NCBI RefSeq assembly: GCF_001949145.1
Contig: NW_019091674.1
Span: forward strand, 71,668-135,667
Direction: 5' to 3'
DNA: 64,000 nt
From: Acanthaster planci
Lineage: Eukaryota; Echinodermata; Asteroidea; Valvatida; Acanthasteridae
Position numbers and translations under genes: made by a program
Part shown: piece by piece, positions 35,823 through 50,800 of the stretch
How positions within the stretch are numbered: the stretch's first letter is position 1
Layout of the letters: each line of letters starts with the position of its first letter
The notes under the pieces: model-generated
Told to the model about the DNA's origin: nothing
Database searches by the model: none
What the model saw: the letters and a program-made list of their open reading frames with translations, nothing else

Positions 35823-38800
35823 CTACACAAAATAAAGAGAAGCTTTGGGGAAACTGCTGCTGAAAACATGCTTTTATTTCTCATCTCGCTCTTGGAAGCG
35901 TGTCGTTCAGTACGGCTTCAATGTTGTCATATTATTTGGTACTTGGTACTTGGTTAGTTTCTTCCTGAAACATCCTTTAGGGATCTTGACTAGGAGGTCA
36001 CCCGGAGGGTTGGCGTCTAATTCTTAGTCAACATGTACTTGTAACAATTTTTTCTGCAGGTCTTGTGCGTCTATGAATCAATAACAGGTTGGGGCAGATC
36101 ATTCCATAATTTGATGGTCCTTTGAAAAAAGAGTTCTTGATTACAGATGAGAATGTTGATGGTATACTGAATTGATTATTATTCCCCCTCCTGGATCTTT
36201 GGACTTTGGGCTGAAGCCAGTCAGAAGCATCAATGTCAATAGCTTGAGTGATGATCTTGTAGAGTTGGGTTGTCAGGTTAGCTTCCCTTCTGTCAATTAA
36301 TTTCTCCCATCCAAGTGACGATAACATGTTGGAGACACTACTCCTCCTAGCATAACCTCTGAGAACAAAGCGCGCCGCCCTTCGCCGAATTCTCTCAATT
36401 GCCTCCTGATGACAGATTTTATATGGATTCCATGTTGCCACGCCATGTTCTAGTAGTGATCGACCAAGTGTAAGATATGACCTTTCCTTAACCTTTTTAG
36501 AACTTATGTAGAAATATTGTTTGATGAAATTGAGGAGTCTTGTGGCTGTAGTGACAGCATATTGTGTCTGATTTCCCCATCCTAAATCATTTTCAATTTG
36601 TATTCCAAGGCACTTGAACTCTTTCATTACTTCAAGACACACACCACCCATCTCATAAGATGGTTTACCAGGGTTGCGTGTACGAGAAACTCGCATCATT
36701 TTCCCTTACTAACATTAAATTTCATACCCCGTGCAGAAGCCCATTTAATAAGGTTATCAAGGTGAGCTTGCAGAAATCCTTCATCTTACTTGCAGTTGAT
36801 CTGATGGTATATAAGACAATCATCGGCAATTATTCTAATTTCTCCCCTCACAACGAATCGAATGTCATTTATGAAAAGAAGAAACTGGTGTGGTCCCACC
36901 ACACTCCCAACAACTTTGTGCCAGCTAGACAATTCGCCGTTGACAACAACTCCCTGAAGTCGATTATTTAAGAATGCTGTAATCTATTTCTTTATTTTGC
37001 CTCTGATGCTGTAATAATATCATGTCCTTGCTTTGTACTGAATGTCCAAAATTGCTGTTGATGTACTTTCTATTGCTGTTATCTGGGTGTAATTAGAAAT
37101 ATCACTCTCACTGTTGGTGCTGTTGCCCTAGCAAGCTCATTGCGCACGTTGGCACTGAGCACGTGTTTCTCGAGGCACACGCGCATGCTGGACATTAATT
37201 TATGAATAATACAAATGCGCTTAAGTCCCCCCCCCCAAAAAAAAGTCCCCGGTTTCTGGTCAGCGCGCGTGTCTGCCTTAGACGTGCGTGCTGGCTAATA
37301 GAAGAGCTTTTACTTGGTGCAAAACGATGTCCAAAATCTGCCAAACTTGTTTGATCGACTGGAATCCTGCTACTGCGTAGCTTTCACGCATTTTTGATTG
37401 TGTGCGTTTGAGTAATATGTACAGTAAAGGAGTCCCCCTAGTTCCCCGTACGTTGTCAAACAATCTTTGTCAGGTGGATTTCTGTATTATACATTTACAT
37501 CTGGGAACCAGTCATACGAGATGGTCTCAATTCCTGTGTACAAGTACAAGCTTAAAATGTTTTTAAACAATTAGAAAGTGCAGGGCAAAGTCTATTTTAG
37601 TGTTGATAGCATCCAGCGTAACATGTGCCTGCAAGCATACAGTCGTGATGGAAATTGCCCGTTAAACGTGCATCATTTCCAGAAAAGGGTAAAAAAGCCA
37701 AGTCGCCACACCACTTTTGGATCCAGTTCCTGATCAGAAAACGGAAACTTCTTTTTGTGGCCAAAAAGGATCAGTCTCTTATTGTTGTAAAAGTTTTTGT
37801 TACTGCTTTGTTCTTATAATAGATCGTTCTCATATCATATCCTTACCAGTCGTTTCTAAGTAAGTTGGAGGTACGTCCTTCAATGGGTGTGTCTCCTCTA
37901 CGGTGCTGTAAATGACAGAAATGAAACAAGAAAAACGCCGAGAAACTTTACCTCTAAATCATTAAGAAATATATTATTATATATAAGCATTGCTTAGTAA
38001 AAGGTTGCGCTTGCACTATCCTAGTGTACCATACACCCATAGCACGTGTGTGGAGCATGGAACAGAGGCATGCATATTAATGTTATTCAAATTTAATTTC
38101 ACAGGTTCCTTGTTCATCTGTCACACAAGGTGACGGGAACCAGTTTTGTATGGTACAACCCATGCCAGAGTATACCCAGCAAGAAATGAGACCGAGGGAT
38201 ACCCCCCAACATGTCCAATCCCTATACACATTCCAGACTATTGTTACTTAACACATCCCCCAAGTTGTCTGAAAGGAATTCTCCAGATTCCTGCGAGACA
38301 ATGACCAACACAGAGCAGGGGGGTTCTCTCCGTCTCATACGTTGCTGCATATGTGCCAGAGAGCCTGCCAGGTGCCTTTCAAAATGGCGCTGCCTACGTT
38401 CGGCATTTAAATATTACAGGCCAGGTTTTCAAGGCGCCATACATCGGAGAGTATACGGTCTTGGAAAGCTTCATATAATAGTCCTGACTCTGAGGAATAC
38501 GCCTGTTTAAGTACAATTGTCGAGTCATTTTCATTTCGGAAGATATTAGAATTCAAAGTTTGTGAAAATCCTGCAGCTTGGATTTCAGGCAATAAAGTCA
38601 AGCTTTGAAGAAGAGATGTGGTGGCGACAGTATACGTTTTTAACAATCATACCAGGAGTTGCTTTGGCACTTACGTATTTGGCTGGGTAGTGTATTCAGC
38701 ACAGTCTTCTATGAAATGAGAAAAAACACATTAATAAGGCTGAGTACTTGAACATATGATGGCATTTTGTGTTCTGGCATTTTGAAAAACCAGACACAAG

Positions 38801-41800
38801 TTACTACCATCTGTCCTGTCATAAAATCTATCTTTGTATGGTAGATTCATCATACCCCTTTCCATGTTGCTTGTCCCCCTTATACGATAAAAACTATTTG
38901 AAGTGGCAGGTAGATGGTCATTGTTGCCAAATTCCATGGGAACATTTCAATGTGCTTCTAGTAAAGTCCTTCTGGGGCACCGGCCATACCTGATGAGGTG
39001 GTTTTAACACAGCACCACTTGCGCCTGTAACAGCACACAATGAAGGCCACTAGGAGCGCGCAACCGCAACAGGAGGCCAAGATTATCGGCCAAGTGGCCT
39101 CGCCGTTTCTACCGCTCGCCTCAGTCGTTAAAGCTGACTGAGGGGCCGGAGTAGTCGACGGATTCACTGTTATCAGAAAACATTTGCAAAAAAGCTCAGT
39201 GAAAAAAGAGTTCATTCTACAATGCAAACTGTGCAGTGAATTTAAACATAGTCATGTCAATATTTCGTGTAGGCCTACATTTTTTGCAGCTGAGCGTTGT
39301 GTCCAGTAAATCAGAATTTAGTGGAACGTTATCTGTCAATGTGCTAAGCGCGTTTAAATATGAACATGTTACAAACTAACAGCAAAATCAGTCGATAGAC
39401 ACAGTTTTTTCACCAGAAAATCAGGCTTATATGACTGAGATAGAAAAAGAAGTTTTATATTTGGGCTTACTCTCAACTCGGGTCCTTTTTCACAATTACA
39501 AAGAATGGAAGACCTACACCTAGCTTAAATTGTAGGGTTTACCTCGGAACCCAAATTGTGGAGTGTAAGATCAAATGACGAGTAATGTCAGTAGTTGCGG
39601 ATGGTGTTACAAAATTTTGTCCCACAAACTGCCAAAGTGCGTATATGTACATGTGCGTCCTGACATATTAATCAATTTAAATAAATGAATATTTGAATAT
39701 TGCATCTCCCGTTTAATCAAATATTGAATTATTTTGGTTGAATTGAATTCCCAGCAAGCAGCTACATAAGCATGTATGTGTGTCGTGATCATATTATTGA
39801 TCAATTTTCAGTACAGGGGGAGTACGGTTACTGGAATTATGCCACACGTCAACTCCAAACATCTGAAAATACGGCACAACTTGCCGACTGAAATTTTAGT
39901 TTGGTTTTACCAAATGCATGAAATTGAAATCTTCTCCCCTTGTTATTTTCACCTTTTTAACCTTTGAGTATTTCCAAAATTGTACCTGTATTTGAAGATT
40001 TGGTAATTAATCGAATACATGTATTTGAATATACAAAAGACCCCTGAAAACGTGGGGTATTTCAAAATTTGCCTTTGCTATACCAGGCTGGTGTACGAAC
40101 CGGCGTTAACATTTCCAAGAGTCAAAGCTTACCCTCGGCTATGTGGGACTCTTTGCCGCACAACCCATCCCTGCAGTACCGGCAATGCAAATGGCCGCCA
40201 TACTGCCCAGAGTACTGAAACTCGCCGTCATGCTGAACGCAGTCCAGGTCTGGCCTCAGACTCACCCAGTCGTTGTGTTCAGCATCAAAACCCATCAACT
40301 GCAAGCAGGTCCCGGCATTGCTGCCTTCTGGCATGCCGGCGACAAAGAGCGTCCTCTCTGCCACGCTGTATGACACAGTGATACCTGTCCAGGGATTGAA
40401 AGAAAATGTAAAACTGTGAAAAAATAGGAGATTCTTTTTCCATTTTTTTGGCAAAGTCAAATCTCAATAGTAGCCCTACACTCTCAGTCATGTAGGCATA
40501 GGAAATTTGCAAAAATTCAAATATCTTCAAAATCAGAAAGGCCCCTTTATTACATCAACTTTTGCAAAATGAAAAAGTAATTTATCGTCCCCTTTTTGAA
40601 TGCCAGTAGAAACGTTTTGGCACAGAGATTCAGGTACTTACCCATCAATGACGGCGCATTGGCTGAAAGAAAAAGAAACTGCAGAGAATTGTTAGACTGT
40701 TTCATCTACAATCTAGAATTGTGGCTGAGAGAATTAATTCATAGCTTTCTAAATCAACTTTGTGGTTGTTTGTAAGATTTTCTAAACTTCTTTATGTTGC
40801 TGACATTTTTTTAATGAATCTAAAGAGTAGTATGTTTTTATCCTTCCAAAAAATAAAATATTAGAGTGCTGTTTAGTAACTTGGTTTGTTGTGTTTAGCA
40901 CTACCTGGTTGCCCTGGATCGTATACGGAGGCAGTGTCTTGCAGTCGTACAGAATTCACTGTTAAAAATAGGCAAACGGATAATGTAGAAGACGATGTGC
41001 ACAATCACATGCAAATAGCACTAGTAAAGGCGACAGGCGACACTTACGTTTCGTGCGCTTGTCCACTGTTGCGTAAGGGCCCGAGCCATGCCTGTTTTTG
41101 GCATACACTGCTACTTGGTAGAGCGTGTCATGTTCAAGGTCACTGAAATGATCATGGGGCCTGTCTGGATTGAGTTCATTCCAGCCCAGAAGGTCAAATT
41201 CTCGAGGAATCACGCGAATGTTGATGTAATAGAACTCCAGCGTCTCGCCACCGTCGTAACCTGGTGCCCAAACCACCTGAATCTCATTCTCTGCAAAGTA
41301 ATATGCTCGAAGATCTTTCGGTGCCTCAGGCTTTCCTGAAGAGAAATTAAAAAAATCATAAAAACCAAAGGAGTAGCGTAATGTCCGAACCCTCCATCAT
41401 CGGAAATGCCTGACTTGAAATAAAGTATATAAAAAGTTATACTATCCTCAAGGGTCTAAAATGTGTTGGCACTTCATCAGCAAATAGTGACTTGCTGTAC
41501 GCCTCTGATCAAAGTAGTATTATTGGTCCTAGAGGCCTACAGCGCTGTGCTTTCAAAAGAGCAGGGTGTCAGAGGGCACCTGTCAATTTTGGAGCATTTG
41601 TAAGCTCTGTTATGGGTCTACAGGTGCATGACTATTGTTTGTATACCGAATAGACTTTTCTCCAGAAAGCCAATATAAGAGGGCAACTATGTTTCTGCTT
41701 TTGATTAGAATAGGAGATTTTCATTTAATTATTTTCAATCTGTCACCCAATTTTCAGTTTTGATACTGAGTTTCATTCAGAGACTGTCCGGAGTGCCTTC

Positions 41801-44800
41801 AACAAGTCAATTGAAGTATGCCTAGCAGGGTTATGGGGGTTGAATTACTGAAACGTACGTCACGGTTCCAAGTCCTTTTGTTGGCTTGCTAGAAAGAGGT
41901 AATTGCCCAAATTATAACCTCTCTGTTCGAAAAAGGCTACTGCATATTTGATAAGGGCCTATATAAGATCACTGACTAGCAAAACAACCCATCAGACGTC
42001 TCTTTCAATCACAAAAGTTCACTGGCGTTCCAAACTAAATTGAGGAAGGAAACACACGTAGTAGCTTTGCTCACTTTCTTGCTGAAGCTCTAAAATCAAC
42101 ATAGCAACGTAAACGGAATGGGAAATTGGCTCATGGTGCAGTGCCGCTGGTACTTGGCCATACCCGCATAACTTTATTACCCAACGCTTGAAATAAACGA
42201 TACCCACAGAATACCCAGCTGGCGCCCTTCTGGGAGATGCTATCCGTGGGCCATAAATAAAGCTGACGTACAGCCAATACCAAAGTGAGTACAGTGTACA
42301 CCTTACCAAGCTGTGAAAAAGACTGAAACTACGTGTTGTTACCTAAATGATTGAAATGAGCAGAGGGAGCCAGTATCACTTTTGTCACCGAAGAAATCTT
42401 GATAAATCAATAGTGTTTTCGTTAAGTGTTAACGTGGAGCGCAGTAACTTCTATTTCCTACTGACTGTGGCCAATCCAGATATTTTTTAATACTTGGGGC
42501 ACATGCATTGCATGAAAATGACGTAACAATAGTGAGAGGCACAGAGCTACATACTGAAACTTACCTGTTTTATTCAACTGTATTTCATATTTATCATACT
42601 GACTGATATGGTTGGCAGCTCTACATGTGTATATTCCATAGTCGGTGCTCTGCACTGGAAAGATTGTCACTTGGCTCTTGATTAAAAACCCTGCAAAATC
42701 ATCTCCAGTAATGGTATCTTCCAGGTACACTCGACCGGGATCGGTGTTGTTACTTATTGCAATACCATTTGCACCGTACCACGTGACCTTAGGAAGGGGA
42801 TTGCCCAGGATTACGCACTCAAATGTAGCTGATTGGTTCTCGTTAACACCAATCCACGTCCTCCCCTCACTGGTTATTTCGGGGCGATCTATGAGAGAGA
42901 AATTAGCATCAGAGGCAAATAAAGATTGCCAGGGTACGTAGTTCTTTTACCAAACGAGATCGAACGGTTTCAAAAGGGTGCACCCTTTGCTCTTATTCAT
43001 TATTCACAATTCTGTCCAAGGGTTCAAAGGGTGGTTAAATAATAAAGTATGAAGGTTTTAAATTCTCCGGAGCTTGGCAGGCCATGTGTGGATTGCTTGG
43101 AAATACTCCTCACTTGAAATCATAAATTTCAGGTTCAAATCATCTTTGTCGTTTTTCACTTCTTTTTAACTTGTGATTTACGAGTGAAAAAAAATATCAC
43201 TTTGTGCTTGGTTTGTGTGGTCGAGAACAAATCATTAGATACGCACGTAAAAGACCAATCACAAACAGGAAACCAAAACTGTTTGGGACAAAAATCGCAG
43301 CAGGTGTTTGTGATCCTTCCAATGTCTTCAGAGTTGTTTTGGATCCTAAAGTAATGTAGTTTTGAGGAATTTCTTTCATTTTAAAACATACCTACTGTAG
43401 TGGCAGTCGCATTATGAATAGCTACGACTAATTAACAGCTTGGCTACCTTAATAATGCCATTTTACTATGTTAGAGAATGTGAGTGATCAGAATTGTTTT
43501 TTTTTTCATTTTGTTGGAAGTTGTAGATCTACTTACAGAACACTGCAACAGCAGTCCATTCCGAGTATGCACTTGGCTTCCAATTAGACGGTGGTGCGTA
43601 TCTGGTCCAAGCGCATCGGTACCAGCCAGACTGGTTTCTGTATACCTCACCCAGAGTCAAATTTGTGTAAGGTCTTTCATATGTCGGTCGATTAAGATTG
43701 GTTGAGGATATCTGATCACGGCTGAACTGCCAGAGAGTCAATTTGCTATCAAGTTCTTCCCTGTTGATGATGCAGGTGAGTAAGACCTCGGTGCCCTCGA
43801 CGACCGGACCCGGTGGAGACATAGTCATGGTCACGTCCCAATCTGTACGGGTAACCAAACTAAAAGTTCCATTTATGTGGACATTAAGTTCCTGTAGGCT
43901 CATTGAACGGTAAACCTTCTTTCCTCGACCCAATAGGGGCGTCGGGGGCAATAGTCTGTCGCCCAGACTTTTACTTTGGAGAAATAGTGAAGCATTTTCT
44001 AATAGCCCAGGGTTTTTTGTGTTTACCCCCAAATTTGCGAAAAGGTAATTCCTTTTGTTTTGTTTGTTGTTTACTTTTTGCGCAATTTTGCGGAAAAGGT
44101 GTTTTTTGTGTTACGATTTTGTTGTTTATAAGCTGTTTCATCGTTTCGGCGAAATAGCTTGGTTGTGTTATTAGTTTTTTCCTTTTCAAATACTTTTGTT
44201 TTCCTTAATTTCTCCTTTTTTGGACTCTGCTCATAGGATTTGTACACATTTCCTTCCACAAGTCGACGTAAGTAGTTTAATAAATCTGACCAACCTCAAA
44301 CTTGGCAATCTTTAAAATTTATTCAAGGAGATAGTCCAGGAGGAAAGTTAGTATGAAGACTTCATACGTAATTAATGATAAATTATTGAATATTTAACTT
44401 CCCTTAGGGTTTGTACAAGTTTTTCAACAGCCAGACCTCGACACTGTTATTGATCAGAGTTCATTATAGGTCAATACTCTTAGCCCACTAGCTAGAGAGT
44501 GGGTGAAAAAGCCCCCTAGAATTGGCTTCACCTCTCTGAAAGGCCATTATGAAAGGAAAATTCAATTTAACACCATAGGAGAAAGAACTAACTCGTAGGT
44601 CAATGATTTGAAATCTCCACACTAAAAGCGATTGGGGGTTACAGCTCCTTCCATCTTGGTACACGTTTGGCAGCAAACTTTTAAACTTTAAATTGTTTTC
44701 CGTTTACACAGCTGTCACGGTCTTATACATTTTGTTGATGCGTGGACCAATGCCACTACAACAACTGCGTGTATGCACGCAATCTTTTCAGGGGTTGCCT

Positions 44801-47800
44801 CGGTTTGTTGGCCCGCAGTCTTTTGGACTCACAATAATTGACCTAAGTCGTAGTTATTATTCTCGTTCACTAGAGTGTCAGGTGAGCGCGGACAACCCCA
44901 TCCCATTGTTTACATAATGCTTTATTGGCGTACTGGTACTCTCCTTTGTTACAACCAAATGAGGGTTACCAAATCGTTCACTTGAAGAGTCGTCCCTCGT
45001 GAAGGTTAAACCAAAATGATTGGGGCAAATCTTGATTATTTCTGCCTATATGTAATGTAGTAACAAACCACATGAGTATGGAAAGTGCACCAAGTCCAGT
45101 CGGTGGATCTGAGACGAAGATTTTAGACAAATGGCGGTAATCTGGGCCGACAAAGACAAATGTTGTATGTCTCCTGTTAGCTAAGTGAGACACTCTACGA
45201 TCACGTTTATGTTATTTGCAGTTTCCGATATCTCCACAGCACTGTGTTAACCCAAAGACTTATTTTTGAATTAATTTTGTGTGTTTGGAACAAGAAATTG
45301 TATCTTCAGGACATGCAATTATGCTTTTCGATTTGCCAATTACTGAAAATCTTTGAGACATTGTAAGACGCTTTTGTTCTCACAACCATTTTAAAGGAGT
45401 TTGATTATTTTTCGAAATGTTCACATTGCAAATGTCCCTTGCGATTTGGTCACGGTAGTTCTCCCCACACAAGTACAGATTTACTCTACCAAGGATAATG
45501 GATCGAAATACAACTACATAATTGTAGTATGCTAACCTGAAAATTCTAAAAGCTAATTCTACCGTGGAAATTATTTTTCAACAAAGCTCTACTGAGATTG
45601 AAAACCATAAAATGAAATCAAAAATTGACAACATAAAAGTGGATATAATATTAAGTACGCGATTTTTAAAGCTTTTTCATTTCTCCTGTTGGTATCGATT
45701 AACAAAATTGTCATTTTCCCAAGCTAAACCAAGAGAGGGCACAACTGCACTTAGCTGGTGCACAAAAGATTATAAAATACATGCGTTACTGTTGCCTCAC
45801 CAGCAGCAAAATGAACACCCCCATCAAACCTGGTTCTGTTCAACACATGAGACGTGTTATTGATCAAGTAGGATAAGGTTTACAGACCTCTAAATTTGGC
45901 ACGGAAGTTGTGATTGTAATTATATCTGGAATGAAGACGAGGTCATCTGAAAATGCGAAACAAAATGGACAAAGTAGTGACAGAGGCAATATTTTAAAGC
46001 CGACCCAGCGGCTTTCGAACGCCTGTCAGGGGAGTTCTAACTGTATTACATCAACTGACGTTAAGTATATTTTAACTGATGAGCATAAAACTGATAAAAG
46101 ATGATGTAAAAAGTATCGATGAGGAAAACAAGGTCTATTTTTTACTGTTAACAAAATTTCTGGTAAAGGTCTCGCTCTTTGGTTATGAAGGCTATTTCAT
46201 GCTAGAAGGACGTCGAAAACGCATATTCTTCGCACAAGTTGACTTAGCTTTTAATATGATAAAAGTTTTTGGGTTACTGCATTTTACCATTGATTGCTTT
46301 ACTTCTGTTGTTAGTAAATGTGGAACTCCACCCGCACTTTATTTTCAACGTTTTTGAGCTTCTTATTAGCTGCAGAGGAGATGCAGGTCTTCCAATGATA
46401 AGGAACAGATATCTGCATCACATTAAAAGCAGATCCCTGAGATTATTTTATCAGAAACATGGTAACTAAAGGTGCTAGCCCGTGTTTTTATTAACCAAAT
46501 GCAGTTTAGGTGCAAAAAATTATTTGGTTTCTTTAGGTTCCCGATTTGAAACATAGTAACATCTTTAGACCTGTTCATGTACTGCTCAATGAAGTGTCAG
46601 CAGCAAGGATGCTCAAGGAATATGTGACCGTCCCATGCCACAAAAACTAAAACAATGATTCTTTCTATGAAAAAAACTGTTTGAGAATTGAAACAGCAAA
46701 GGGCAAGTCTGAGTAATAAACATCTGTCCACCACAGGTCGATTTGGCCTGGTGCCCAGGATGCACCAGGCACCACGTACACGTTACCAAGGATAATCGAC
46801 CGGTGGCATGTAAGTTGTCAGTGGTCGAACTTGCTTATACAGATGCAACGCTGACAATCTGATGAAATCACTTTCTAGAAACTAAATGAAAACAGATTTT
46901 CTTAGTCACACCCAGGCTCGAATACATTATTCGCTTACCGTATATTCTGTTGGGGCTGCTACACACATCGTCCCGACAGTAATTACATTTCATTCGGTAT
47001 GACAGACCGGTGTACGGGAACACGCCATCATGCTGGATACAGTCCAGGTCTGAACCGAGACTCTTCCATCCGTACATGGTGTAGTTATTCCCAGTTATTC
47101 GCAAGCAGGTTGCTGTATCGTTGTCTTGTGGTACGCCGGTGACGACAAATCTCTCTTGTGCTCTACTGTACGACACGTCTATACCTGACGGCGAATTCGA
47201 AGCACAGACAGAAGTTAACATTAACGTCTCATCCCAACGGCCAGCACAGGGTAGGCTGAGCACCCTCGTTAACATGCAGCTCAGATTGCAAAGTTATTTA
47301 ACTCATTCTGTAATTATTTTCTGCGAGTAAAGGTAGAACAATTTTTCCCTGCCCAGTTAATGGCAAGTCTAAGAAACTATTTCAAGGAAGTTGCACATTC
47401 TGAACATGAACTTTGGAAGTAAATAAATTTTCTGTTACTTTGACCATAGAGGAAGGACACAGAGCGGCAAAGTGTTCAATGATGGTCGCCGCTGAGTGAG
47501 ATGAATAATACAAAACATTCGAAAACTGCCTGTCCTAGCAACACTTGTAGGTTTGCTTGCAATTAGATACAAATTATTGCTGTGACCAGGAAATAGAGAG
47601 AGAAAAAATCCTGATATTAGACCTACTTTTGCCGTCGTTAGTAAACTTTTAAAATTTTGATACACTGCTCAATTATCCATGCAAAGTTTGCAAATTCATT
47701 CTCCTCCGTCAAATGCATCAGTGTGCAAAGACTTGGTACGAATTTGGCCAACAAAAGGTTCACTTTTTCTGGAAAGCTAAGTTCATAAGTAACAAAATGC

Positions 47801-50800
47801 GCTATTTCAGGGGGCCATTTATTCACTAAAACTCCAGAAGAAAGAGCTCATCGAGGGCAATGAATGCACATATACATTTAGGGCGCACAGTGTAATGCAA
47901 GCAACTGCACATGCATTGAATTTGATGTTGTCATGAGATAACACCAAACACCAACAACTGCATGAATATTCAATTTCCTATACATCATGGCACAAAGCTT
48001 TAAGGATGCAGATTACCGGCGACAAATTACGGCGGCGATCACATGGTAGGCCTACGGAGGGGTTTCGTGTTTGTGAAACGTAGTACGTAGGAAGCGTTCG
48101 CTGCGCTCTGACTATGGACATATACAAGACATGCCAGAAAGCGGTAATTGGACAGATGTTACAGCTCAGATAGCTCAAACTCCTTCTGTGTCCTTCCTCT
48201 ATGCTTTGACTTGACACGTGTTTGGCTCCTTGATCAATATCTTTGCACCAGTGCGATGATAAATTTTTACAACACTTTTGCTCATACAACGACGCCTATT
48301 CCTAACACTGCATGCTCTGGTTTTGTCCAAGAGCTTAAAACCATTCCAAAGCTTAATTGGGTAAACCGCGATTAAAAATTGTTAAAATTTGCTTCTAGTG
48401 TATTGCTAAATGTTACTCTTAAATTTGGAATTCAATGTTATTCGATCGACATACACTTCATTGGAATAGACTGTAACTGTTTAAAACATCTTTTTATTTT
48501 TATTGTATCCATGGCAATTAACATGTGTAAATTTCAAGGCCAGAGTCCTTCCTATATTAGTCTGAAATCTTTCTGTTAGGATCCGTAATTATATTGAATA
48601 CCTTGTAATGACCACCCAAGATTCTACTCCCCGTGTCTGCTGCATTTCATTAGTTCAATGGGGTGGTGTTAAAAACGTTTTCCTCTGTATTGTGTAGAAA
48701 TCCCTTATTACTTGTAACTCTAGGCTTTAATTTCTAACATTCCTAATTTGCCTAAATCTACGCAAAAGGAACGACCGGCAAAATCAAAAATTTAACCGAA
48801 AAAGTCCCACTTACCTAAGGAAAAAGGTGTATCGACTAAAATGCCACAAGCATGGAGGAAAAATAATAAGAAAAACGCAAAATTAAAACAAGAATTAAGC
48901 TCGAACGTTATCAAAACTTGAAGACAAGTTAGGTGGTATATGTTGTAATTCTTGCTGTTGATGATGTTTTTGCTGTCAGCGTTTTCCCAATTCAAACCTT
49001 GAAAATCCGAAAATTATTATATAAGGTAAATTATATGGAACAAACCACAAGTTCCTACTACTAACAGTACTCACGATACGTCCAAACCGTTACCGTCCCA
49101 TGTGGACTGGAGCCATGAGCGTTGGTTGCATACATGGCAATTTGGTACTGGGCGCCCGGTTTGAGGTTGTCGAAACTGAGGTGAGTGTCATTCTGATTGT
49201 GTCGTTTCCAGCCACGGGGGTCAAACTCTCCGGGGATCTTGCGAATGTTGACAAAGTAGGACTGCAGTCTCTCGCCACCGTCGTAACCTGGTACAAATGT
49301 GGCACTTATGGATCTCCTCGATACATAGAATGGACTCAGGATACGTGGCGGCTCAGGTTTTCCTTAAAAAAAGAAAATACTACATTGATATTCGTATCAG
49401 ACGTCACACAGAAAATAAAAGTTGACAGTGAATCTTTTTAAAAGGGACATTATTTTCCCGTTTCACGACATGCCTTTTGTGTTCCACTTTTTGCACATTT
49501 GCATGACTTCAAAGCTATATTCAGGCCTCTTACCAATGTCCTGTGTTTTTTGGAACTGCACATGCGTACTTATTACTTTTATGTTGTCATAGTAGGCATT
49601 TATCATAATAATCAACAGTATAATGATTGTAAGGAACGCACTTTCTCTTTTTAAATAGGTTTTCCTCAACATTTTTCCTCCCTTCCCTGACTTTAGCTTT
49701 CAACTTTTTATGTCATTTTAACAGACATTACTACTTAGCGTAACGACCCAAGGACAATTTTCAGCCGATCGGTGAAGGCTTGTCTTTGATCCTTTACGAG
49801 AAATATATATACAAGAAGTGTAATAATTGTCTTGGGAGGTAATTCGTTTATCTGTGAGAGACCTCCCCTCACAGTAAAGATGAAAACTTTTTCAAACTGG
49901 CAAGCGGGGCTAGTTCAGCAACTTTTTATGACTTATGTATTGCAGAAAAAACGTCTGTAGTAAAAGCCGTGGTGGTTCTCGTTCAAGAAGTTCAATCTAA
50001 TCATATGACGTTGCGCATGTTGCTAAGACTTTTCATGAAATTGACCATAAGCATTTTGCACTCTGCAAGAAAACACACATATTTGGGAAGCAGGGTCTAC
50101 GCATGAAGAGACGTTACACCACGCTTTGTAAAATCAGCTGCTCTACCAAGATAACACATTGATGAGCTGGTTAGTAACTAGACTGGTCCAGTTGTGGAAC
50201 CACTTCCCCATCTCACTCAGCTAATCCCAATCCCGGGAAGACATTACACCAAACAGTGAATTGCCACTCATTCAACCACAGCGATAGATTTATGCTCAAT
50301 AAGGAATACCAACAGATAAATCAAGTAATGTTGCAGTGACAAGGGCAAAATAAGAAAGAAAGGGGAAGAAGGGGAGAGTTTAAAGCGGAGGGGGTATGGA
50401 AAATCAAACACAATAAAATCACATCAAAAGAAGCATCTTGATATCATAAAGGGGATCATAATATAGTTCGCTTTCTTTAAACCATTTTTATTTATCCCGT
50501 AGCTGACAGGAGTGAAAAAATGGACACTTTGGCACAGAGTATACAGAGCTCTAAAAGTTTAATGAGTATTTTGATTGTAATGAAAACTGGCGTAGGCGAC
50601 AGGGCCATCTAAAAACGAGAAAAAGGTTTCAAAGTAGCGAGTTGTACCCGACAGCAGCCCAAACAGATAAGTCAAAGATCGTACCTGAACTGGTTTCTGG
50701 GAGAGTACCATTAAACATGTTTAGCGTCCAGCACAGTGGAAGACGAGGGTCTGAACAGCCAAAACCTACAGTGACCACAGGCTGCAGGCCGACGGGAACA

